Below, in pieces: positions 12,126-23,018 of a stretch of 64,000 nt of DNA. This DNA is from Aegilops tauschii subsp. strangulata (taxonomy: Eukaryota > Streptophyta > Magnoliopsida > Poales > Poaceae). Every line of letters begins with the position of its first letter. Within the stretch, counting starts at the first letter, position 1. The notes under the pieces were generated by a model that was not told the origin of the DNA, did not search any database, and worked only from the letters and a program-made list of their open reading frames with translations. Position numbers and translations under genes: made by a program. The stretch is from the NCBI RefSeq assembly GCF_002575655.3, contig NC_053036.3, positions 196,820,788 to 196,884,787 on the forward strand, written 5' to 3'.

Positions 12126-12832
12126 TTGAGCAGCAACTTGCTTGCCGTTCTTCTTGAAGTTCCCCTTCTTCCCTTTTTCTTGAAACTAGTGGTCTTGTTA
12201 ACCATCAACACTTGATGCTCCTTCTTGATTTCTACCTCTGCAGCCTTTAGCATTGCGAAGAGCTCGGGAATTGTCTTATCCATCCCTTGCATATTATAGT
12301 TCATCATGAAGCTTTTGTAGCTTGGTGGCAGTGATTGAAGAACTCTGTCAATGACACTATCATTAGGAAGATTAACTCCTAGTTGAGTCAAGTGGTTGTG
12401 GTACCCAGACATTCTGAGTATGTGTTCATTGACAGAACTATTCTCCTCCATTTTGCAGCTGTAGAACTTATTGGAGACTTCATATCTCTCAATCCGGGCA
12501 TTTGCTTGAAATATTAACTTTAACTCCTGGAACATCGCATATGATCCATGACGTTCAAAACGTCGTTGAAGTCCCGGTTCTAAGCCGTAAAGCATGGCAC
12601 ACTGAAGTATCGAGTAGTCATCAGCTTTGCTCTGCTAGACATTCATAACATCTGGAGTTGCTCCTGCAGCCGGTCTTGCACCTAGCGGTGCTTCTAGGAC
12701 GTAATTCTTCTGTGCAGCAATGAGGATAATCCTCAAGTTACGGACCCAGTCCGTGTAGTTGCTACCATCATCTCTCAACTTAGCTTTCTCTAGGAACGCA
12801 CTAAAATTCAAAGGAACGGTAGCACGGGCCAT
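12122..12832 (-). pseudogene. Copia gag, with in-frame stop and 3' frameshift
   Basis: The frame opens at ATG 12832 (MARATVPLNFS) and continues to 12122 in one frame apart from a TAG at 12632-12634. The middle and end match the UBN2 retrotransposon gag fold: MxxYNMQG, LPPSYKSF and EHILRM-type helices. The end is out of frame with the zinc-knuckle/protease segment, a shift near 12170 by a Lys-rich run. Gag would form the virus-like particle. The ATG was chosen because it follows the leader directly and begins a typical Copia gag N-terminus. Confidence 0.8.
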
Positions 12833-13373
12833 TGATCTACAACAACATAGACATGCAAAATACTATCAGGTACTGGTACGTCTCCAACGTATCTATAATT
12901 TTTGATTGTTCCATGTTGTTTTATTATCAATCATGGATGTTTTATAATCATTTGTAGTCATTTTATATCATTTTTTGGTACTAACCTATTGACATAGTGC
13001 CAAGTGTCAGTTGCTGTTTTTCCATGTTTTTTACATCGCAGGAAATCAATATCAAACGGAGTCCAAATGCCACGAAACTCCACAATGATTTTTTATGGGC
13101 CAGAAGGAAGGCAATGGGCCTTGGTTGCACCTAGGGGGTGCCCCAAGGGGGGCACAACCTGCCAGGGCACGCCAGGAGGCCCTGGCGTGCCCTGGCGGGT
13201 TGTGCCCACCTCGGGTGCCCCCCGGACCGCCTCTTTGCTCTATAAATACCCCAAAAATCCCAGAACCCTAGAAGCATCGACGAAATATTCATCCAGCCGC
13301 CGCAGAGTCCAGAACCACCATATCCAATCTAGACACCATCACGGAGGGGTTCACCACTTCCGCTAGATGGCTT

Positions 13374-13397
13374 TCTCTCTCTCTCTCTCTCTCTCTC
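13374..13397 (+). repeat. (TC)n microsatellite
   Basis: About twelve uninterrupted TC dinucleotides lie inside the solo LTR. Confidence 0.9.
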
Positions 13398-13512
13398 GTT
13401 GAATTATCAATACAATGGTCTCTTGGAGATCCATATGATGTAACTCTTTTGCGGTGTGTTTGTTGGGATCTGATGAACTTTGAGTTTATGATTAGTTATA
13501 TCTTTTTATATC

Positions 13513-15040
13513 TGATACGTCTCCGTCGTATCTATAATTTTTAATTGTTCCATGCCAATATTATACAACTTTCATATACTTTTTGGCAACTTTTTATACT
13601 ATTTTTGGGGACTAACATATTGATCCAGTGCCCAGTGCCAGTTCCTGTTTGTTGCATGTTTTTGTTTCGCAGAATATCCATATCAAACGAAATCCAAACG
13701 GGATAAAAACAGACGGAGAATATTTTTGGAATATTTGGAGAATTCCGGAAGAAAAATCCACGCGAGACGGTGCCCGAGGGAGGCACGAGGCAGGGGGCGC
13801 GCCCCACCCCCCTGGGCGCGCCCCTGACCCTCGTGGGCCCCCTGTAAGGCAGTTGCTGCTCAACTTGGGATGCAAGAAAGCTAATTGTTGGTAAAAAATC
13901 ACGGCGAAGATTTCAGTCCAATCGGAGTTACGGATCTCCAGATATAAAAGAAACGGTGCCAGGGCAGAATAGGAGAACGCAGAAACAGAGAGAGACAGAT
14001 CCAATCTCGGAGGGGCTCTCGCCCCTCCCACGCCATGGAGATCATGCACCAGAGGGGAAACCCTTCTCCCATCTAGGGAGAAGGTCAAGGAAGAAGAAGA
14101 AGGAGGGGGGCTCTCTCCCCCTCGCTTCCGGTGGCGCCGGAACGCCGCCGGGGGCCATCATCATCACCGCGATCTACACCAACACCTCCGCCATCTTCAC
14201 CAACATCTCCATCACCTTCCCCCATCTATCTATAGCGGTCCACTGTCCCGCAACCCGCTGTACCCTCTACTTGAACATGGTGCTTTATGCTTCATATTAT
14301 TATCCAATGATGTGTTGCCATCCTATGATGTCTGAGTAGATTTTCGTTGTCCTATCGGTGGTTGATGAATTGCTATGATTGATTTAATTTGCTTGTGGTT
14401 ATGTTGTTGTCCTTTGGTGCCCATCATATGAGCGCGCGTGTGGATCACACCATAGGGTTAGTTGTATGTTGATAGGACTATGTATTGGAGGGCAAGAGTG
14501 ACAGAAGCTTCAACCTAGCATAGAAATTGATGCATACGGGATTGATGGGGGACCAATATATCTTAATGCTATGGTTGGGTTTTACCTTAATGAACGTTAG
14601 TAGTTGCGGACGCTTGCTAATAGTTCCAATCATAAGTGCATAGAATTCCAAGTCAGGAATGACATGCTAGCAGTGGCCTCTCCCACATAAAACTTGCTAT
14701 CGGTCTAGTAAAGTAGTCAATTGCTTAGGGACAATTTCGCAACTCCTACCACCACTTTTCCACACTCGCTATATTTACTTTATTGTGTCTTTATCTAAAC
14801 GACCCCTAGTTTTTATTTACGTGCTCTTTATTATCTTGCAAACCTATCCAACAACACCTACAAAGTACTTCTAGTTTCATTCTTGTTCTAGGTAAAGCGA
14901 ATGCTAAGCGTGCGTAGAGTTGTATCGGTGGTCGATAGAACTTGAGGGAATATTTGTTCTACCTTTAGCTCCTCGTTGGGTTCGACACTCTCACTTATCG
15001 AAAGAGGCTACAATTGATCCCCTATACTTGTGGGTTATCA
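13513..15040 (+). repeat. 5' LTR of the Athila-like element
   Basis: 1528 bp, TGATACGTCTCC...GGGTTATCA. It differs from the 3' LTR by scattered substitutions and a few short indels, for example an extra TGT near 14308. The element is therefore young relative to its host LTR. Confidence 0.9.
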
Positions 15041-15051
15041 AGACCTTTTTC

Positions 15052-15069
15052 TGGCGCCGTTGCCGGGGA
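15052..15069 (+). other. Primer-binding site (Asp tRNA)
   Basis: TGGCGCCGTTGCCGGGGA is the complement of the 3' end of plant tRNA-Asp. It starts 12 bases after the LTR, as in other Triticeae Athila-like elements. Confidence 0.85.
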
Positions 15070-15273
15070 GTCATAGCGTGGGGTGAATATTCTCGTGTGT
15101 GCTTGTTTGCTTTATCACTAAGTAATTTTTATTTGCTGTTCTTAGTTGTTTTCTATCTTTAGTTATGGGTAGGAAACACAAAATACCAAAAAATTAGTTG
15201 TACCTACTGAACCAATGGTTGAAGAACCACTCAAAATCTATCACACTCCTGAAGCTTTTTACTTGGATCATCT

Positions 15274-16503
15274 TTGATCCTTTGTGCTCGTGCTGAAACC
15301 CCAACTAGCTTAGTTGAGGGCAAATCTTTAGATGAGCATGCTTGTTATGTGCGACACCGCATATCTAAAAAAGGGAAACTTTTACTGGGTCAAATTCATC
15401 GTTTGCAATGCTATGCTTGGAATTTATGTGAAATATATGATTTTACTTGTTGTTCCGAAAACCCTAAGAAACACCTTCCCTATCAATGTGAGTTTAGTGA
15501 TAATGGAATTGTATCTTCGTATGCTAAGTGTGTTTATAGTTACTATGATGTTCAACAAATCGAAGAATTTGTTGCTTTTAAGGGTGCTTATGAAATAGCT
15601 TCTTTGATTGAAACGTATGATGCTACTCTTTACAAATCTGAAAATTTTGCCATACTTAAATATTGCTATGATAATTACGCTTCTAATGCCTATGTTGAAC
15701 CATATATTGAGGACTACTCCGCTGTCCAAGAAGAGATTAATATTTTGCAGGAGTCTATGGAAGAAGAAATTGATGAATCTATGAGCTCATTGGATGAAAA
15801 AGATGATGAGGAGAGCGAAGAACAAAAGGAGGAAGAGCGGATTAGCTACCCGTGCCCACCTTCTAATGAGAGTAACTCTTCAACTCATACATTGTTTAAT
15901 TTCCCTTCGTGCTTACCGAAGGATGATTGCTATGATGATTGTTATGATCCCGTTGATTCTTTTGAAATATCCCTTTTTGATGATGCTTGCTATGCTTGTG
16001 GCCAAGATGCCAATATGAATTATGCTTATGGAGATGAACTTTCTATAGTTCCTTATGTTAAACATGAAATTGTTGCTATTGCACCCACGCATGATAGTCC
16101 TATTATCTTTTTGAATTCTCCCGACTACACTATATCGGAGAAGTTTGCAATTATTAAGGATTACATTGATGGGTTGCCTTTTACCGTTGCACATGATGAT
16201 TTTGATGAATATAATATGCATGTTCTTTATGCTCCTACTTGCAATTATTATGAGAGAGTAACTATATCTCCAACTCTCTATGTTTCCAACACGATAAAAT
16301 TGCAAGAAACTGTTTATACTATGCATTGGCCTTTACTATGTGTGCATGAATTGTTCTTTTATGACATGCCGATGCATAGGAAGAGAGTTAGACTTCGCCA
16401 TTGCTTGATATATGTTGCTTTGTTCTCACTACTAAATGCCAAATCATTGCTAATTAAAATTGGCTTTGATATACCTTGGGATCCTGGTGGATCCATTACT
16501 TGA
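15274..16503 (+). CDS. Element-encoded ~400-residue protein of unknown function
   Basis: A 409-codon frame stays open through the first third of the element's interior. It is acidic, rich in Cys, Tyr and Asp, and has a strongly acidic Glu/Asp stretch in the middle (about residues 165-190). No zinc knuckle, protease, RT or integrase motif and no membrane segment is visible. The frame opens without an ATG. A plausible ATG at 15166 (MGRKHK) reaches a stop within about 11 codons, and a neighbouring frame that reads similarly ends at 15275, so the N-terminus has probably been damaged by small indels. I do not recognise the function. Position and length suggest an accessory or gag-replacing protein of a non-autonomous family. 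Confidence 0.5.
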   Translation: MILCARAETPTSLVEGKSLDEHACYVRHRISKKGKLLLGQIHRLQCYAWNLCEIYDFTCCSENPKKHLPYQCEFSDNGIVSSYAKCVYSYYDVQQIEEFVAFKGAYEIASLIETYDATLYKSENFAILKYCYDNYASNAYVEPYIEDYSAVQEEINILQESMEEEIDESMSSLDEKDDEESEEQKEEERISYPCPPSNESNSSTHTLFNFPSCLPKDDCYDDCYDPVDSFEISLFDDACYACGQDANMNYAYGDELSIVPYVKHEIVAIAPTHDSPIIFLNSPDYTISEKFAIIKDYIDGLPFTVAHDDFDEYNMHVLYAPTCNYYERVTISPTLYVSNTIKLQETVYTMHWPLLCVHELFFYDMPMHRKRVRLRHCLIYVALFSLLNAKSLLIKIGFDIPWDPGGSIT

Positions 16504-19386
16504 GCACTTTATGCCTAGCTTAATGGCTTTAAAGAAAGCGCTGCCAGGGAGACAACCCGGAAGTTTTAGAGAGTCATTTATTTCTGTTGTGTGCTTTTAT
16601 AAAGTTTAAAAATAAAATTAATGTGCCAAGGTTTGCCTTTAGGATGTTTACAATGCTTGTTGGTTTGTACGGTGCAGGACAGAAACTTTGGCTGTAGTGC
16701 GTGATTTTACATTTTTTACTGGAACGTCAAATGGTTCTGATTATTTTTGCACTGTCTTTATATACAAATTGTTTATTTTTCCTAATTTTGGCAGATTTTT
16801 TCAAGTACCATAAGTATGGTTAATGTTCAGATTATTACAGACTGTTCTGTTTTAGACAGATTCTGTTTTTGATGCATAGTTTGCTTGTTTTGATGAAACT
16901 ATCAATTTATATCAGTGGATTAAGCCATGAAAAAGCTATATTACAGTAGACACAATGCAAAAACAAAATATGAATTGGTTTTCAACAGTACTTAGAGTAG
17001 TGATTTGCTTTATTATACTAACGGATCTTACCGAGTTTTATGTTGAAGTTTTGTGTGGATGAAGTGTTCGAGGATCGAGGAGGTCTCGATGTGAGAAGAA
17101 GGAAGAGAGGCAAGAGCTCAAGCTTGAGGATTCTCAAGGCACCCCAAGTAAATATTCAAGGAGACTCAAGCGTCTAAGCTTGGGGATGCCCCGGAAGGCA
17201 TCCCCTCTTTCTTCAACAAATATCGGTATGTTTTCGGATTCGTTTCGTTCATGCGATATGTGCAAGTCTTGGAGCGTCTTTTGCATTTAGTTTTCATTTT
17301 TCTTTTATGCACCATGCTGGTATGAGATAGTCCTTGGTTGATTTATAGAATGCTCTTTGCACTTCACTTATATCTTTTGAGTATTGCTTTATAGAATGCT
17401 TCATGTGCTTCACTTATATCTTTTGAAGTTTGGATTGCATGTTTCTCTTCACATAGAAAACCGCCATTTGTAGAATGCTCTTTTGCTTCACTTATATTTG
17501 TTAGAGCGTGGGCATATCTTTTGTAGAAAGAATTAAACTCTCTTGCTTCACTTATATCTATTTAGAGAGATGACAGGAATTGGTCATTCACATGGTTAGT
17601 CATAAAATCCTACGTAAAACTTGTAGATCACTGAATATGATACGTTTGATTCCTTGCAATAGTTTTGTGATATAAAGGTGGTGATATTAGAGTCGTGCTA
17701 GTTGAGTAATTGTGAAATTGAGAAATACTTGTGTTGAGGTTTGCAAGTCCCGTAGCATGCACGTATGGTGAACCGTTATGTAACAAAGTCGGAGCATGAG
17801 GTGTTCTTTGATTGCTTTCCTTATGAGTGGCGGTCAGGGACGAGCGATGGTCTTTCCTACCAATCTATCCCCTAGGGGCATGCGTAGTAGTACTTTGCTT
17901 CGAGGGCTAATAAACTTTTGCAATAAGTATATGAGTTCTTTATGACTAATGTGAGTCCATGGATTATACGCACTCTTACCCTTCCATCATTGCTAGCCTC
18001 TTCGGTACCATGCATTGCCCTTTCTCACCTCGAGAGTTGGTGCAAACTTCGCCGGTGCATCCAAACCCCGTGATACGATACGCTCTATCACACATAAGCC
18101 TCATTATATCTTCCTTAAAACAGCCACCATACCTACCTATCATGGCATTTCCATAGCCATTCCGAGATATATTGCCATGCAACTTCCATCATCATCATAT
18201 ACATGACTTGAGCATTATTGTCATATTGTTTTGCATGATCGTAAGATAGCTAGCATGATGTTTTCATGGCTTGTCCGTTTTTTTATGTCATTGCTACGCT
18301 AGATCATTGCACATCCCGGTACACCGCCGGAGGCATTCATATAGAGTCATATCTTTGTTCTAGACATCGAGTTGTAATATTGAGTTGTAAGTAAATAAAA
18401 GTGTGATGATCATCATTATTAGAGCATTGCCCCAGTAAGGAAAGGATGATGGAGACTATGATTCCCCCACAAGTCGGGATGAGACTCCGGACTTTAAAAA
18501 TAAATAAAAGAGGCCAAAGAAGCCCCCCCCCCCCAAAAAAAAAAAGAGGCCAAAGAAGCCCACCAAAAAAAAGAAAAAAAATGAGAGAAAAAGAGAGAAG
18601 GGGCAATGTTACTATCCTTTTACCACACTTGTGCTTCAGAGTAGCACCATGTTCTTCATATAGGGAGTCTCTTGAGTTATCACTTTCATATACTAGTGGG
18701 AATTTTCATTATAGAACTTGGCTTGTATATTCCGATGATGGGCTTCCTCAAATGCCCGAGGTCTTCATGAGCAAGCAAGTTGGATGCACACCCACTTAGT
18801 TTCAATTTGAGCTTTCATACACTTATAGCTCTAGTGCATCAGTTGCATGGCAATCCCTACTCCTCACATTGACATCAATTGATGGGCATCTCCATAGCCC
18901 GTTGATTAGCTGCGTCGATGTGAGACTTTCTCCTTTTTTTGTCTTCTCCACATAACCCCCATCATATTATGCTATTCCACCTATAGTGCTATATCCATGG
19001 CTTGCGCTCATGTATTGCGTGAGGGTTGAAAAGGCTGAAGCGCGTTAAAAAGTATGAACCAATTGCTCGGCTTGTCATCGGGGTTGTGCAAGATTTGAAT
19101 GCTTTGTGTGGTGAAGATGGAGCATAGCCAGACTATATGATTTTGTAGGGATGAGCTTTCTTTGGCTATGTTATTTTGATAAGACATAATTGCTTGGTTG
19201 GTATGCTTGAAGTATTATTGTTTTTATGTCAAAAGATAGACTATTGCTTTGAATCACTCGTGTCTTAATATTCATGCCATGATTAGATACATGATCAAGA
19301 TTATGCTAGGTAGCATTCCACATCAAAAATTATCTTTTTTATCATTTACCTACTCGAGGACGAGCAGGAATTAAGCTTGGGGATGC
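16504..19386 (+). other. Noncoding interior of the Athila-like element
   Basis: About 2.9 kb with no convincing coding frame. It contains several copies of a short CTTCACTTATATCTTTTG-like motif (17340-17560), a C13/A10 homopolymer junction near 18520-18545 flanked by a repeated AGAGGCCAAAGAAGCCC, and the purine-rich tract before the 3' LTR. Confidence 0.6.
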
Positions 19387-20919
19387 TGATATGTCTCCGT
19401 CGTATCTAAATTTTTGATTGTTCCATGCCAATATTATACAACTTTCATATACTTTTTGGCAACTTTTTATACTATTTTTGGGGTCTAACATATTGATCCA
19501 GTGCCCAGCCATAGTTCTGTTTGTTGCATGTTTTTGTTTCGCAGAATATCCATATCAAACGGAATCCAAACGGGATAAAAACGGACAGAGAATATTTTTG
19601 GAATATTTGGAGAATTCCGGAAGAAAAATCCACGCGAGATGGTGCCCGAGGGAGGCACGAGGCAGGGGGGCGAGCCCCACCCCCCTGGACGCGCCCCTGA
19701 CCCTCGTGGGCCCTGTGTAAGGCGGTTGCTGCTCAACTTCAGACGCAAGAAAGCTAATTTTTGGTAAAAAAATCGCGGCGAAGATTTCAGTCCAATCGGA
19801 GTTACGGATCTCCGGATATAAAAGAAATGGTGCCAGGGCAGAATAGGAGAAAGCAAAAACAGAGAGAGACAGAGAGACAGATCCAATCTCGGAGGGGCTC
19901 TCGCCCCTCCCATGCCATAGAGACCATGCACCAGAGGGGAAACCCTTCTCCCATCTAGGGAGAAGGTCAAGGAAGAAGAAGAAGGAGGGGGGCTCTCTCC
20001 CCCTCGCTTCCGGTGGCGCCGGAACGCCGCCGGGGGCCATCATCATCACCGCGATCTACACCAACACCTCCGCCATCTTCACCAACATCTCCATCACCTT
20101 ACCCCATCTATCTATAGCGGTCCACTCTCCCGCAACCCGCTGTACCCTCTACTTGAACATGGTGCTTTATGCTTCATATTATTATCCAATGATGTGCCAT
20201 CCTATGATGTCTGAGTAGATTTTCGTTGTCCTATCGGTGGTTGATGAATTGCTATGATTGATTTAATTTGCTTGTGGTTATGTTGCTGTCCTTTGGTGCC
20301 CATCATATGAGCGCGCGCGTCGATCACACCATAGGGTTAGTTGTATGTTGATAGGACTATGTATTGGAGGGCAAGAGTGACAGAAGCTTCAACCTAGCAT
20401 AGAAATTGATGCATACAGGATTGAAGGGGGTCCAATATATCTTAATGCTATGGTTGGGTTTTACCTTAATGAACGTTAGTAGTTGCGGACGCTTGCTAAT
20501 AGTTCCAATCATAAGTGCATAGAATTCCAAGTCAGGGATGACATGCTAGCAGTGGCCTCTCCCACATAAAACTTGCTATCGGTCTAGTAAAGTAGTCAAT
20601 TGCTTAGGGACAATTTCGCAACTCCTACCACCACTTTTCCACACTCGCTATATTTACTTTATTGTGTCTTTATCTAAATAGCCCCTAGTTTTTATTTACG
20701 TGCTCTTTATTATCTTGCAAACCTATCCAACAACACCTACAAAGTACTTCTAGTTTCATTCTTGTTCTAGGTAAAGCGAATGCTAAGCGTGCGTAGAGTT
20801 GTATCGGTGGTCGATAGAACTTGAGGGAATATTTGTTCTACCTTTAGCTCCTCATTGGGTTCGACACTCTTACTTATCGAAAGAGGCTACAATTGATCCC
20901 CTATACTTGTGGGTTATCA
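19387..20919 (+). repeat. 3' LTR of the Athila-like element
   Basis: 1533 bp and nearly identical to 13513-15040. It starts TGATATGTCTCC and ends GGGTTATCA next to the ATATC duplication. Confidence 0.9.
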
Positions 20920-21829
20920 ATATCCATGAAAGTTATTTGAGTTTATTTGATCTCTTATATGCATGATCTCTTATAGCCTCGTATTTCTTCTCCGATATTT
21001 GGGTTTTGTTTGGACAACTTGATCTATTTATCTTGCAATGGGAAGAGGTACCCGGTAGTGGGTTCGATTTTGCGGTGCTTGATCCAAGTGACAGAAAGGG
21101 AACCGACACGTATGTATCGTTGCTACTAAGGATAAAAGACGGGATCTATATCTACCGCCATAGATAAACGGATCTTGTCTACATCATGTCATCGTTCTTA
21201 TTGCATTACTCCGTTTTTCCATGAACTTAATACACTAGATGCATGCTGGATAGCGGTCGATGTGTGGAGTAATAGTAGTAGATGCAGGCAGGAGTCGGTC
21301 TACTAATCTTGGACGTGATGCCTATGTGATGATCATTGCCTGGATATCGTCATAATTATTTGAAGTTCTATCAATTGCCCAACAGTAATTTGTTTACCCA
21401 TCGTTTGCTATCTTTCTCGAGAGAAGCGACTAGTGAAACCTATGGCCCCCGGGTCTTCTTTCTCATATATTTGCTTTGCGATCTATTTTATTTTCTCTTT
21501 TTATTCAGATCTACTAAACCAAAAATACAAAAATACTTTGCTGCACTTTATTTTATTTGCGATCTATTATTTCAATCTATTACAATTTTCTCCCGTCTTC
21601 ACGCAATTTCTGGCGCCGTACCCCGAAACGGATTGACAACCCCTTTAACACGTCAAGTTGCGAGGTGTTGTTATTTGTGTGCAGGGGTTATTTACGTTGT
21701 GTTGCCTGGTTCTCCTACTGGTTCGATAACCTTGGTTTCATATCTGAGGGAAATACCTACCGCCGCTGTGCTGCATCATCCCTTCCTCTTTGGGGAAATA
21801 CCGACGTAGCTTCAAGCGACATCAGGTAC

Positions 21830-23004
21830 TAAGTTCATGATAAATTAAAGTTCAATTTAATCATATTACTTAAGAACTCCCACTTAGATAGACATCCCTC
21901 TAGTCATCTAAATGATCACGTGATCCAAATCAACTAAACCATGTCCGATCATCACGTGAGATGGAGTAGTTTTCAATGGTGAACATCACCATGTTGATCA
22001 TATCTACTATATGATTCACGTTCGACCTTTCGGTCTCAGTGTTCCGAGGCCATATCTGCATATGCTAGGCTCGTCAAGTTTAACCCGAGTATGCATGTGC
22101 AAAACTGGCTTGCACCCGTTCTATGTGAACATAGAGCTTATCACACCCGATCATCACGTGGTGTCTCGGCACGACAAACTGTAGCAACGGTGCATACTCA
22201 GGGAGAACGCTTGTACCTTGAAATTTAGTGAGAGATCATCTTATAATGCTACCGCCGAACTAAGCAAAATAAGATGCATAAAGGTTAAACATCACATGCA
22301 ATCAAAATAAGTGATATGATATGGCCATCATCATCTTGTGCCTTTGATCTCCATCTCCAAAGCACCGTTATGATCACCATCGTCACCGCCTTGACACCTT
22401 GATCTCCATTGTAGCATCGTTGTCGTCTCGCCAACTATTGCTTCTACGACTATCGCTACCGCTTAGTGATAAAGTAAAGCAAATACATGGCGATTGCATT
22501 TCATACAATAAAGCGACAACCATAAGGCTCCTACTAGTTGCCGATAACTTTTACAAAACATGATCATCTCATACAACAATTTATATATCATCATGTCTTG
22601 ACCATATCACATCACAACAAGCCCTGCAAAAACAAGTTAGACGTCCTCTACTTTGTTGTTGCAAGTTTTACATGGCTGCCACGGGCTTCTAGCAAGAACC
22701 GTTCTTACCTACGCATCAAAACCACAATGATTTTTCGTCAAGTGTGTTGTTTTAACCTTCAACAAGGACCGGGCGTAGTCAAACTCGATTCAACTAAAGT
22801 TGGAGAAACAGACATCCGCTAGCCACCTGTGTGCGAAGCACGTCGGTAGAACCAGTCTCATGAACGCGGTCATGTAATGTCGGTCCGGGCCGCTTCATCC
22901 AACAATACCGCTGAATCAAAGTAAGACGTTGGTAAGCAGTATGACTATTATCGCCCACAACTCATTGTGTTCTACTCGTGCATATAACATCTACGCATAG
23001 ACCT
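21830..23004 (-). other. Copia 5' leader, noncoding
   Basis: This lies between the Copia primer-binding site and the solo LTR. Minus-strand reading continues at 12868 into the gag ATG, so it is the untranslated leader (about 1.2 kb). No coding frame of note was found. Confidence 0.7.
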
Positions 23005-23017
23005 AGCTCGGATGCCA
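23005..23017 (-). other. Decayed primer-binding site of the Copia element
   Basis: On the minus strand the LTR end CCCCAACA is followed by GTGGCATCCGAGCT. This is two changes away from the usual initiator-Met complement TGGTATCAGAGCT, probably CpG-type decay. Confidence 0.75.
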
Positions 23018-23018
23018 C

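Larger units (their letters stand above)
13513..20919 (+). mobile_element. Complete 7.4-kb non-autonomous Athila-like LTR retrotransposon
   Basis: The element has two highly similar LTRs (13513-15040 and 19387-20919) with TGATA...TATCA ends, a 5-bp TSD ATATC, an Asp-tRNA-type primer-binding site and a purine-rich stretch ending CTTGGGGATGC before the 3' LTR. The 4.3-kb interior has one long frame (15274-16503) and no gag, protease, RT or integrase signature in any frame. It is therefore non-autonomous and must have used proteins supplied by a related Athila element. The tRNA-Asp PBS is characteristic of Athila/Tat-type Gypsy lineages. Confidence 0.85.
13508..20924 (+). repeat. Target-site duplication ATATC around the nested Athila-like element
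   Basis: ATATC is found at 13508-13512 just before TGATACG and at 20920-20924 just after GGGTTATCA. This marks a clean insertion of the 7.4-kb element into the solo LTR. Confidence 0.9.
12874..21824 (+). mobile_element. Solo LTR (Athila-type), split by a nested element
   Basis: The LTR starts TGGTACGTCTCCAACG at 12874, is interrupted at 13512, and resumes at 20925 to end ...GCGACATCA at 21824. Joined, it is about 1.54 kb. Its 3' half shares blocks with the Sabrina-like LTR at 29050-30617, such as GCATGCTGGATAGCGGTC and GTGAAACCTATGGCCCC, so the families are related. No second LTR or internal region is present. With the GGTAC TSD, this is a solo LTR produced by recombination after insertion. 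It also carries a (TC)n run. Confidence 0.85.
12869..21829 (+). repeat. Target-site duplication GGTAC around the solo LTR
   Basis: GGTAC occurs at 12869-12873 directly before TGGTACG and again at 21825-21829 directly after GACATCA. This is the 5-bp duplication expected of an LTR insertion and shows that this LTR jumped into the Copia leader. Confidence 0.85.

Noticed and set aside
13541..14339. Frames of 88-158 residues in both LTR copies of the Athila-like element (also 19485-20049)
   Set aside because: They lie in noncoding LTR sequence. The same frames are altered by indels between the two LTRs.
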